Below, one piece after another: positions 9,764 to 17,750 of a DNA stretch of 64,000 nt. The position numbers and the translations under genes are program-made. Every line of letters begins with the position of its first letter. The first letter of the stretch is position 1. This DNA is from JAWKOK01 sp963698255 (GTDB taxonomy: Bacteria; Chloroflexota; Anaerolineae; Caldilineales; Caldilineaceae), in the NCBI GenBank assembly GCA_963698255.1, contig CAVOQD010000007.1, positions 22,956 to 86,955 of the forward strand, read 5' to 3'. The notes beneath the pieces were generated by a model, which worked only from the letters and a program-made list of their open reading frames with translations, searched no databases and was not told where the DNA came from.

Positions 9764-10028
9764 CTACAGTTCTCCACGATAGGTGGACGACCAGCCGAAG
9801 AGCGCGCGGCAGCCGTTGGGACGGGTTGAACTTGAAGGCGCAGCTATCGCGTTTGCGAGCGAATGTAAAACGTGCCGAAGTTGCGCAGAGAAACGCTCTC
9901 CTCGCGTTTGAGAGCGCGTAGATCTCCTCCAATGTGGCATCGAGCAGCGCATCCACGACGGCCCGCTCCTCGCCGGTGCGCTTGGCGATGCGACGCACCA
10001 ACTCCTGCTTGTTGACGCTGTTGCTCAT
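9764..10028 (-). CDS. HU/IHF-family DNA-binding protein, three frameshifts
   Basis: The start MSNSVNKQELVRRIAKRTGE is the dimerising helix of HU. After correction of three small indels (near 9918, 9868 and 9812) the protein reads through the conserved NFGTF turn, a basic arm with Lys/Arg, the FNPSQRL segment that follows the DNA-binding arm, and an ending LFGWSSTYRGEL. The length is about 87 residues, normal for HU. It begins two bases after the hsdS stop, so it is probably co-transcribed with the restriction locus. This is an unusual place for a nucleoid protein gene. Confidence 0.8.
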
Positions 10029-10030
10029 GG

Positions 10031-10666
10031 CTACAACTCTCCGCGGAAGGCTTGGGCTAGGATCGATTGTTCCATGTCTTCAAGCAACTTCCCGTCTTGG
10101 TGATTGAGGTCGTCCATTTCGGCAATTTCATTGCAGAACGCATCAAACGACGCAACTAACCTATCCTGCTCTAGTTTGGTGGGTGGTAGCGGAATTGGCA
10201 TCGCTTTAAGCTTCTGGGCGTTCACATTTACCTGGCCAATGGCCCGCTGTAATTGTGACTGTATGTACTGTTTACCAAGCGGTGAGTTGATGTAATAGTT
10301 GACAAGCCACGGGTTGATAACCCCTTGATCGAATGTGGCTCGGATTAGGTAGGAAGCGAACACCATGGGTTCATCTTGATCAAAAATGGCGCTCTTTCCT
10401 ACTTGTTCAGCGCTGTTTGTGCGATTGAAAACCAAATCACCCCGTTCGAGGCGATACTTGTCTACTTCAGAAGGTTCAATGTCGACATGCTTCATGTTGC
10501 CGAAATCAAGCTGGCCCTGCTGGATATTTCCCATACGAAGAACAGGTATTCCGACGCCGTCAGTGTTCGCCTTTTTTGATGTTCCATATTGAGGTTTGCC
10601 AACGATGAGGTCTTCAATGAGTTGCGCATTCCCATCCTGACGCAATTCCGTCTTGAATGCTCTCAT
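10031..10666 (-). CDS. hsdS: Type I restriction specificity subunit HsdS, C-terminal half
   Basis: HsdS selects the DNA target of the type I enzyme. This part holds one complete target-recognition domain (GIPVLRMGNIQQGQLDF, LERGDLVFNRTNSAEQVGKSA, SYLIRATF, INSPLGKQYIQ) and the conserved helical spacer (NVNAQKLKAMPIPLPPTKLEQDRLVASFD), ending in SILAQAFRGEL, the standard HsdS C-terminus. The N-terminal half lies upstream in broken frames. Fused across the break it would be a normal two-domain HsdS. The low-quality junction near 10660 is a one-base shift. Confidence 0.85.
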   Translation of the reverse strand: MRAFKTELRQDGNAQLIEDLIVGKPQYGTSKKANTDGVGIPVLRMGNIQQGQLDFGNMKHVDIEPSEVDKYRLERGDLVFNRTNSAEQVGKSAIFDQDEPMVFASYLIRATFDQGVINPWLVNYYINSPLGKQYIQSQLQRAIGQVNVNAQKLKAMPIPLPPTKLEQDRLVASFDAFCNEIAEMDDLNHQDGKLLEDMEQSILAQAFRGEL

Positions 10667-11230
10667 TGACTACGGCATCCATCAACCGCCCCGTATCCTC
10701 GACCACGGCATCATGCAGACGCCGGCACTCGCGCAGCTCGGCGAAGAGCGCTTCGATGCGCGCCACGATGCGGCGTTGCTCGGCCAGCGAGCGGGGCGGG
10801 TCGTCGGGGTAGGGGAGGGGGATTTACGATTCGAGCAAGTCTTGCACGCGCTGTTGGGCGATGCGCACCCCAGAACTGCTGCATCAGCCTCTAGATCGAA
10901 CACCTCTGCTGTCGTGACGAACACATGGAATCATGTCAGGTCAATACGCCTGGTGCTCGGCCTAGAACATGGAATCGGTAGTGCAAGACCGCGAGCATCA
11001 ATTAGTCCACGAGCGATTGCGCGATCGGCCGCTCTGCATTGATGAGTGATATCTGCGAAAAGGACAGCGTTCTCTTCGGAAACGGCAATCTCGCCTAGAT
11101 CTACGTATGCGACGGTGTTCATCTTGTCGATACAACCAATCTATCGTCATTCTGCCATCGAATGATCCACGTGAGGTACAGTCCAGCATTCGGAACGTTC
11201 GGGCGCGATTAAATTGCCGATCTCCGTTCT
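10667..11230 (-). pseudogene. hsdS: Broken N-terminal half of HsdS
   Basis: From about 10831 down to 10667 the correct frame gives IPLPYPDDPPRSLAEQRRIV-type sequence followed by a coiled coil (RIEALFAELRECRRLHDAV), the central conserved region of HsdS. Further upstream, recognisable pieces are scattered over all three frames (TEIGNLIAPERSECW, DDRLVVSTR, ISLINAERPIAQSLVD) with stops between them. Either this region carries many read errors or the first recognition domain is decayed. The first possibility would leave a functional enzyme and the second would not. Confidence 0.55.
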
Positions 11231-11302
11231 CGGCCAAGCGTGTGCTACACCAGCTCTGTGGCAATCAGTCTGCGCGGCTGCGAACTCGTCTGATCGCTCC
11301 GA

Positions 11303-11387
11303 GCCATTGCTGACCATCTCGTGCGAGATTCTCCAGGATGTTGTGCAACTCCCGCGTCCGCTCCAGCAGCCGCGCCGTGATTTCAGA
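11303..11387 (-). repeat. Second copy of the hsdM 3' end
   Basis: About 84 bp here repeat 12157-12240, the last codons of hsdM (EITARLLERTRELHNILENL). The copies differ at five positions, all synonymous third-codon changes, plus one extra base in this copy. Together they bracket the PIN-toxin/antitoxin module. The pattern suggests recombination between two related hsd operons and not a fresh target-site duplication. Confidence 0.75.
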
Positions 11388-11434
11388 CTTGGTGCCGGCC
11401 ATCCGGAATCGAGTGCGCATCAGCGCTGTCCTGG

Positions 11435-11857
11435 TCATTGTCCATCAACCCCGGCCAATACGTTGACGGCGAACGTGCCGAACGCTTTGAGCAGCCGGTC
11501 GTCGTTGGTCCACAAATGGGTGCAGCCATGATGCTGGGCAATGGCGACGTGCAGGGCATCCGGTGTGCGTATGCCATGGCTTGCACGCAGGCGTGCGGCT
11601 TTGTCGTAGACTGAATCGGGGATCTCCAGGCGCACCAGTTGTTCAAAAAAGTGCATGTACTCCGCCTGTAAGACGGTGTCCGCCAATTTGTATGGCCCCA
11701 CCAAACATTCGAGTTCAACCAGCGGCGAGATGCATAGACGGACATTGCCGGCAGCCGCCAGCGCCTGCTGAATTGGTGCGGCATAGATGGGATGCTCTTC
11801 GACGAGGTAGATGACGATGCACGAATCGAGGTAGACCGTCGTGCCGGCTACGTCCAT
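11435..11857 (-). CDS. PIN-domain ribonuclease toxin (VapC family)
   Basis: VapC toxins are Mg-dependent RNases that cleave tRNA or rRNA when not held by an antitoxin. The four acidic residues of the active site are visible: Asp in VYLDSCIVIYL near residue 11, Glu in VELECLVGP, Asp in RTPDALHVAIA and Asp in LWTNDDRLL. The length of 140 residues is normal and the frame is intact. The start overlaps the antitoxin stop by ten bases, typical of translational coupling. It sits between hsdM and hsdS. Confidence 0.88.
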   Translation of the reverse strand: MDVAGTTVYLDSCIVIYLVEEHPIYAAPIQQALAAAGNVRLCISPLVELECLVGPYKLADTVLQAEYMHFFEQLVRLEIPDSVYDKAARLRASHGIRTPDALHVAIAQHHGCTHLWTNDDRLLKAFGTFAVNVLAGVDGQ

Positions 11858-12087
11858 GCCGCGCGCTCCTCATGTATTTGGCGTTCCAGTTCGTCCGGCG
11901 CACGGTGGTGTTCGGGCGAAGATTGCCGCTCCTGCAGATAGTGCAGCACGCTTGCGCTGTCGCCGGTGACCTCTTCGCCCCCGCTGAGAATGATGACCTC
12001 GGCCAGTCCGACCGGCACATTGGCCGGTAAGTCAACGATCAGGCGACGATCTTCAGGTATCACAGCGTCGATTTTGATGGCATACAT
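11848..12087 (-). CDS. VapB-type antitoxin
   Basis: This 79-residue protein begins MYAIKIDAVIPEDRRLIVDLP, similar to AbrB/MazE or DUF2281-like antitoxin N-termini, continues with a beta strand AEVIILSGGEE and ends in a charged tail ELERQIHEERAAW that would wrap the toxin. The start at 12087 is chosen because AAAAGGAG lies nine bases upstream. The toxin gene overlaps its end. It presumably binds its own promoter region at about 12090-12130, as such antitoxins do, but no clear operator was seen. Confidence 0.75.
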   Translation of the reverse strand: MYAIKIDAVIPEDRRLIVDLPANVPVGLAEVIILSGGEEVTGDSASVLHYLQERQSSPEHHRAPDELERQIHEERAAWT

Positions 12088-12129
12088 GGTGGTTGCTCCT
12101 TTTCTGGCGGCCACGTGACTATCTGAATG

Positions 12130-13788
12130 TTAGCCTGTTTTCGTCTCCTCATCAAGCCCATTGCTGACCATCTCGTGCAGATTCTCCAGGATATTGTGCA
12201 ACTCCCGTGTTCGCTCCAGCAGTCGCGCCGTGATCTCGGACGGGTGGGGCAGGACGATGCGGTCATCCTGGTTGGGGTTGCGTGCGCTCAGGTCGTAGCC
12301 GCGCTCCTTGAGATCGTCCAGCGTCTCCACCCAGGCGCTGTACGGGACCTTCCGGCTTGGGGCCGTCTTCGTTGTAGTGGCGTTCCCAGGCCGCACGCAC
12401 GTCAGGCGCCAGCGGAAAGGGGCGCTCGCCGACGCCGTCCAGCCAGCGTTGCCAGGCCTGCCAGGCGGTGCGTGCCGAGTCGAAGTCTTCGTCCCGGATC
12501 TTGCTGCCCTTGGAGAATTTCTTGACCCCGTCGGGCAGCGGCAGTTCGTAGTACCAGGTCTCGTGGCGGGCCAGCGGATTGCGTTCCAGCACATGGTCCG
12601 GCCGCTGAAAGAAGAGCAGCGCGGTCTTGACGTCCGAGTAGGGCGCAAAGGTGCCCGGCGGCAGGCTGACCACGGCGAAGAGATGAAATTGCTCCAGCAG
12701 ATCCTTCTTGACATTGGCAAAGGCGCCGCCGCGGAAGAGCGTCCCTTCGGGCACCACCACCGCGGCCCGGGCCTCGGGCGTGCGCTTGAGCTTCTTGATG
12801 ATGTGCTCCATGAAGAGCAGCTCGGTGGCGTTGGCCTTGACCGGAAAGTTCTGCTGAATGTGCCGGCCCTCGGTGCCGCCAAAGGGCGGGTTGGTCAGGA
12901 TGATGTCGTAGCGCCCGCCGACGCTGCCGGTCATGTTCTCTTCCAGCGTGTTGGTGCGGGTGATGTTGGGCGTGGCCACGCCATGCAGGACCATGTTCAT
13001 GGTGCCCAGCAGCGCGGACAGCCCCAGCTTTTCCTGGCCGTAGTAGGTCTTCTGCTGAAGCGTGTCGTAGGCTTCGGCGCGTTGGGCGTCGGCCAGCTGT
13101 CGCGTGTAGTCCCAGGCTGCGCCAAGAATCCGGCCGACCCACAGGCCGGATCATAGACGGTCTCCCCAACCTGTGGCGCCAGCACGTCGACCATGAAGCG
13201 AATCACCGGTCGCGGCGTGTAGAACTCGCCGGCCGAGCGGTTCTCCGATCCCATGCGCTCCAGCAGATCCTCGTAGACCTGGGAGATGGTGAAGATGTCG
13301 TCTGCGCTCTCGAAGCGGATGGAGTTGATGATCTCCAGCACATCCTTGAGGTTGTAGCCCGAGGCGCAGACCGGCACGTTGCGCACCGGATTAGGGTTGT
13401 CGCCCACCGTCTCTTCGGAGAAGATGCGCGCCACCGTACGCGCCAACGGCGAGCCGGTCAGCGTGGCCAGGCCGGGCAGCAAGCGCCCGCGCACGTAGGT
13501 GATCAGCGCGTCGGCGTCGGTCTTGGCGAGCTTCTCAGGGCTGGCCCAGGCATCCCAGGCCAGGTCGGTGCCGAGCAGCACCGGCGTGTACGGCTCATCG
13601 GCAAAGGCTGCCTCGGCCTGGCGCTTCTTCTCCTCTTCATCGAGAAATTTGAGAAAGAGCAGCCAGGCCAGATGCTCGGTATATTGCATGACGCCGCCGA
13701 CGTTGTTGTCGCGCCGCAGAATGTCGCAGGCGCGCCACATGTCGTTTCTGAGCGTCTCATTGGTCTGTTGTTTGGTTGGAAGGCTCAT
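12130..13788 (-). CDS. hsdM: Type I restriction methyltransferase HsdM, two frameshifts
   Basis: HsdM is the adenine-N6 DNA methyltransferase of the type I complex. The N-terminal helical domain (LRNDMWRACDILRRDNNVGGVMQYTEHLAWLLFLKFLDEEE, split here only in description) is followed by GEFYTPRPVIRFMVDVLAP, the SAM-binding motif DPACGSAGFL, and the catalytic NPPF in ILTNPPFGGTEG, then EGTLFRGG and TALLFFQR. The C-terminal coiled coil ends in HEMVSNGLDEETKTG. The frame changes near 13130 and 12355. The start at 13788 (MSLPTKQQTNETL) matches the usual beginning. It lies upstream of the toxin module that separates it from hsdS. Confidence 0.9.
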
Positions 13789-13896
13789 GTAGGATGATTT
13801 CTGGTTCGTTGCTTCGCGATTCCCACAGCGGGGATCTGGGTGACCTATCTGCGGCATATCGGATGGAAACGATGATCGCAGGCAATGAAGCGTAAA

Positions 13897-14005
13897 TTAT
13901 AGGAACTCAATACGATTGTGCATCTCTTCCGGGGTGTAGACAGCGTGGAGCAAACTCAGAAAGCGCACCCAAGAACCGATGTAGTGGACAGTGCCTTGGA
14001 CTCTC
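13897..14005 (-). pseudogene. Tail of a DUF5615 PIN-like toxin
   Basis: In a frame different from the DUF433 gene, the bases encode VHYIGSWVRF, LLHAVYTPEEM and HNRIEFL followed by TAA at 13897-13899. This is a familiar C-terminus of DUF5615 toxins, which usually follow DUF433 genes. Only about 35 codons remain and the catalytic N-terminal part (MRFLLDENL type) is missing, so the toxin appears internally deleted. Confidence 0.45.
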
Positions 14006-14255
14006 TTGCGGTGATCACCTGGCTGCGAATATCACGATCCAACTCGGATTTATGCTGGTAATAGTAGGCCAGTGCTGCATGGACCTGCGCCAGCGGCAAT
14101 TCGTAGTCAGCGGCGATCTCATCAGCCGAACGTTGATGGAAGAGGTGGGCCATGACAATGTCGGTTACGCGCAATGAGGTGCCGGCCAGACAGGGGCGAC
14201 CCTGGCGAATCTGGGCATCGGTAGTGATGAGATCGATTGAAAGAACGGTTTGCAT
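13956..14255 (-). CDS. DUF433 antitoxin-like protein
   Basis: DUF433 proteins are small helix-turn-helix antitoxin-like proteins. This one contains ITTDAQIRQGRPCLAGTSLRVTD (read in parts), the conserved HQRSADEIAADYELPLAQVH helix-turn-helix and ALAYYYQHKSELD. The start at 14255 follows AGAGGA. After residue 85 the C-terminus departs from the family because the frame runs into the toxin remnant, so the last 15 residues are probably not native. Its partner toxin is reduced to a fragment. Confidence 0.75.
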   Translation of the reverse strand: MQTVLSIDLITTDAQIRQGRPCLAGTSLRVTDIVMAHLFHQRSADEIAADYELPLAQVHAALAYYYQHKSELDRDIRSQVITARESKALSTTSVLGCAF

Positions 14256-14438
14256 GGCGAATCCTCTTCTATTGCATCGCGGCGTCATGATAACACGGCG
14301 GGAATAACGATACTCTACCTCTGGCAGAAACTGTTGGCTTATTTCCGCCGGGATTTACTAGGCTTGTGCTACGCGTCAGCACCTTAGCCGAACCCGACAA
14401 CAATGACCCGACAATGGCTCCATTTTAGCACATCTGTC

Positions 14439-17124
14439 TTATGCTGCATACAGCCGCCGTTGCAGTTCGGCCATGGTCAGGCGGAACTGCTGAGGGTCTC
14501 CACCGAAGCGACGCAGAACGCCTCGGGCTTCGCCCATCTCTCGAAAAGGACTCACCCGGAAGATCGTCGGATTGGTCATCTCCTTGAGGCCGCCCAATTC
14601 ATACTTGCCGACCAGCGCCAGAATCACTTCGCGTGCGTCGGCTTCCTGTGCCGACAGCCAATGCTGCTCACGGCTGCGGAACTGCGTGGCCCGATCCTGG
14701 CGCGTCTGCAGCGGACGACCATAGGCAAGATGGGCCAGGAGATCGAAGTGATCGACTTCCGGCTGTTCCAGCACCTGGGCCAGCACATCGACATGAACGC
14801 TGGCGGCTTCAAGCTGCTCAAGGAAGACGGCACGCTGATCCGCATCCTGCCAGATGGCCCGCAGCTTTTGCCAGTCCGGCACAAAGCCGGCCACCTTGCC
14901 CCGGCTGTAGTCCAAATACTGTTCCAGCGACATCGGCTCTTGCATGCCGGTCACCACGAATGTGGCCTCGTCGGCGATGGTCACCTCCAGCCCTCTGACC
15001 GTGATTCGTCCAGATCGGGCTTCGGCAGCCGATTTCAGTTCGATATCGAAGACAGTCACCTCGTCCGGCAGCGTCTCCACCTGAACTTGGCGTCGCGCCA
15101 GGCCTGGCCCGCCTGCAATCACGGTCAGTGTGTCGCCCGGCAGCGAAGCGAAACGGTATTGACCGTTGTCGTCTGTGAGGATGGGACCGCGCTGATCGTT
15201 TGGCCTGGTGATCACGGCGACGTTGGCGCCCACCAGCAGGTCACCGGTATCGGCCAGCCGTACCGTCCCGGTCAGCGTGGCCGTCTGCGGGCGATCATCG
15301 ACGGCCGGCGCAGATGCGCTCGGCGGTTTGTCCCACTTGGGATCGAGCAGACGCGTGGCATTGGTGTAGTCGATGATGCGGAACCAGAGTTTGCCGCTGT
15401 CGGGGTCGATGCGTGTGCCGCGACCGATGATCTGCTTGAAGAGCAGGGGCGAGGCCAGCGTCTTCATAAAGACAATGTTGCGCGCGGATGGCACATCGAC
15501 ACCGGTGGACAGCAGCTCGGCCGTCGTCGCAATCACCGGCAGTTGCTGGTCGCTGTCCTGGAACTGGCGCAAGCGCCGCCGGCCCGCTTCGCCCTCCTCG
15601 CTCACGATGGCCACGGCATAGTCCGTGTCGTAGCCCAGGTCTGCGAACTCGTTGTTGAGCAGCCGAGCCACTTCCTGAGCGTGGGCCATGTCGACGCAGA
15701 AGACCATGGTCTTCTGCATGGGGCCAAACTGGCGCAGCAAGCCGGACAGATGGCTCACAAGCGTTGCGGTGCGGTCTGGCAGCGTGATGTCGCGTTCAAA
15801 TTGACCGGTGAAATAGTCATCACGCAGCGCTGCGCCTTCGGGCACAAATACCTCCGCCCCCTGTTCGATTGCATCCTCAATGTGCAGGCCCGACTTGTCG
15901 ACGTTGGTTCGCACCCGATGCACTTTGTAGGTTGCCAGAAAGCCGTCATCGATGCCCTGGCCCAGGCTGTAATGGAACGCCGGCGGCTGATAGTTTCCCT
16001 GGCTTGGGTCATCCGCGTCGACGGGCTGCTCGACCTCTTCCGCACAGAAATAGCCGTAGGTATCGACATTCTCGTCCTGCTTTGGCGTGGCGGTCATACC
16101 GAGATGGATAGCGCCGCCGAAGTGATCCAAAATCTCCTTCCAGGTGCCAAAACCGGATCGGTGGGCTTCATCGATGATGATCAGATCAAAGAAGTCCGGC
16201 GGGAAATATTCGAAGAGCCGTTTTCCCTGGTCCTCTGCCCATAGGTTCTGGTAGATGGCGAAATAGAGATCGCGGTTGAGACTCAGTTTCTGTTGGCCAT
16301 CCAGCAAGAAACGCGGATCATTGGCCGTCGTCGCAAATGGACTGAACGCGTTGTAGGCCTGGTCGCGCAGCACCACACGGTCGGCGAGGAAGAGAACTCT
16401 GCCTGGACTGCCTTCGTTTTGCCCCAGAAGCCACCCCGACTTGAGCAGCTTCCAGACGATCTGAAATGCCGTGAACGTCTTGCCGGTGCCGGTGGCCATG
16501 GTGAGCAGAATCCGCTTCTGCCCACGCATCATGCGCAGCAGGGCTTCCTTGATGGCGGTCTCCTGAAAGTACCTGCGGCGTCTTGCCACGGGTCGCTTCT
16601 GAGGATGCATAGGGATGGAGAAGGGGGTTGCGGCGACGCGTTTGTGCCGCATCAACTTGATAGACGGGCTGAAGTTCACCAGTTCTGCGGACCTTAAATT
16701 CGTCCAACCTTGTGTTGAGCTGCCACCGTCTCCACAGTTCATCGGGCGTCGGAAAGCGATCGATCAACCGTGTAGAGTTTGTGAAGATATCCCATTCGAT
16801 GATTTCATGCCCATTGGCCGCATAAGCAAAGGCCAGGCCAAGATCGCGTGCATACTCCTTGGCCTGTTGCAGACCGTCATTGGCTGGTCGACCTTCGGCC
16901 TTGGCTTCGACAACCGCAATCGGAAAACTCTCGGTATAGCGGAGCAGATAGTCGACGCGCTTGGGTTTCGCCCGTTCGGCGCGGTCGCCGCGCAGCACGA
17001 CCTTGCCCGCCGTGTACTGCCAGTCGGTCTTGTAGAAATGTTCGCGCCGGATCTGGCTGCGTGTCCAACCTGAGCGATTGATTTGCGGGTCGATTAGTTG
17101 AGCACGGGTGTCAGCTTCATTCAG
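14439..17124 (-). CDS. hsdR: Type I restriction endonuclease/translocase HsdR with inserted regulatory-like beta domain, one frameshift
   Basis: HsdR translocates and cuts unmethylated DNA. The N-terminal nuclease fold shows the catalytic string in ESFPIAVVEAKAEG (E-x-K). The SF2 motor has Walker A TMATGTGKTFTA, the motif II box IIIDEAHRSGFG, motif III GMTATP, and the later motifs TAELLSTGVDVPS and IIGRGTRIDP. The C-terminal domain (LFxELEAAS, DLLAHLAYGRPLQTR) is of the EcoEI type. Between motor and C-terminus, about 15030-15300, lies a beta-sandwich resembling carboxypeptidase regulatory domains (GTVRL, GANVAVI, TDDNGQYRFASLPGD). A frameshift lies near 16595. No clear ATG was found, so the 5' end at 17124 is approximate. 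A 613-codon antisense frame here is a shadow. Confidence 0.88.
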
Positions 17125-17162
17125 GGGTATGTGTACTTCTTGTATGTGTGAGGAGATGGCAG

Positions 17163-17583
17163 TCAGTTTACATATTGCACATCAGATTTAGAGAGAATCT
17201 CGTCGGCTAGCTGCTCTGCGTTCTTCTGCATCTCTGCCAGCAGCGCTGTCGTGTACCGCACTTCACCATGCAGCGCGTTCGACCTCGACCACACCCACAC
17301 GTCCAACCCGCCCATGTGAGGGGAAGGTCAAATCAACCGGTACAAGCCAGATCCACGCTCCGGTTGCGCTCTGTTTCAGTACAGGCTCATCAGCCATCAG
17401 AAGATTACTGACTCGTCCCAGGACCAGGACATTCACTTTGCGCCGGGCAACGGAAGCGGAGATCTGAATATCCGGCGCCATGCCGGCAGCGCTGAGTTGT
17501 TCGGCCAGCCATGTGGTGAATTCCTGGGCAATTTCTGTGCCCCAGGCTCGACGGACGGTCTCAGGCAGTTCTGTGATCGTCAT
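17163..17583 (-). CDS. Conserved-looking protein of unknown function in the hsd locus, one frameshift
   Basis: The protein starts MTITELPETVRRAWG and has an alternating alpha/beta pattern with EFTTWLAEQL, ISASVARRKVNVLVLGRVS and WIWLVPVDLTFP. A shift near 17268 restores a C-terminal helix LHGEVRYTTALLAEMQKNAEQLADEIL, giving about 140 residues. I do not recognise the family. The gene lies 40 bp before hsdR and points the same way, so it may belong to the restriction operon, perhaps as an accessory factor. That role is inference from position only. Confidence 0.55.
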
Positions 17584-17750
17584 GAAGTCACCCGGTTCTT
17601 CGATCCTGACCTGCGCAGCCAATCAGGTGGGCGGCTAGGCAATTCTAGCCGCTCTTGGTTGAAATTTTACCACATCCGCTCAACGCGGCATATGGTCGCG
17701 TCGGAAGGTCGGTATGCGGCTGCATCTCCTCCGGCCACTCCACAACTCTA

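Noticed and set aside
14403..16244. 613-codon plus-strand frame opposite hsdR
   Set aside because: It mirrors the conserved hsdR gene in the antisense frame, has no recognisable domain and no ribosome-binding site; high G+C makes such frames common.
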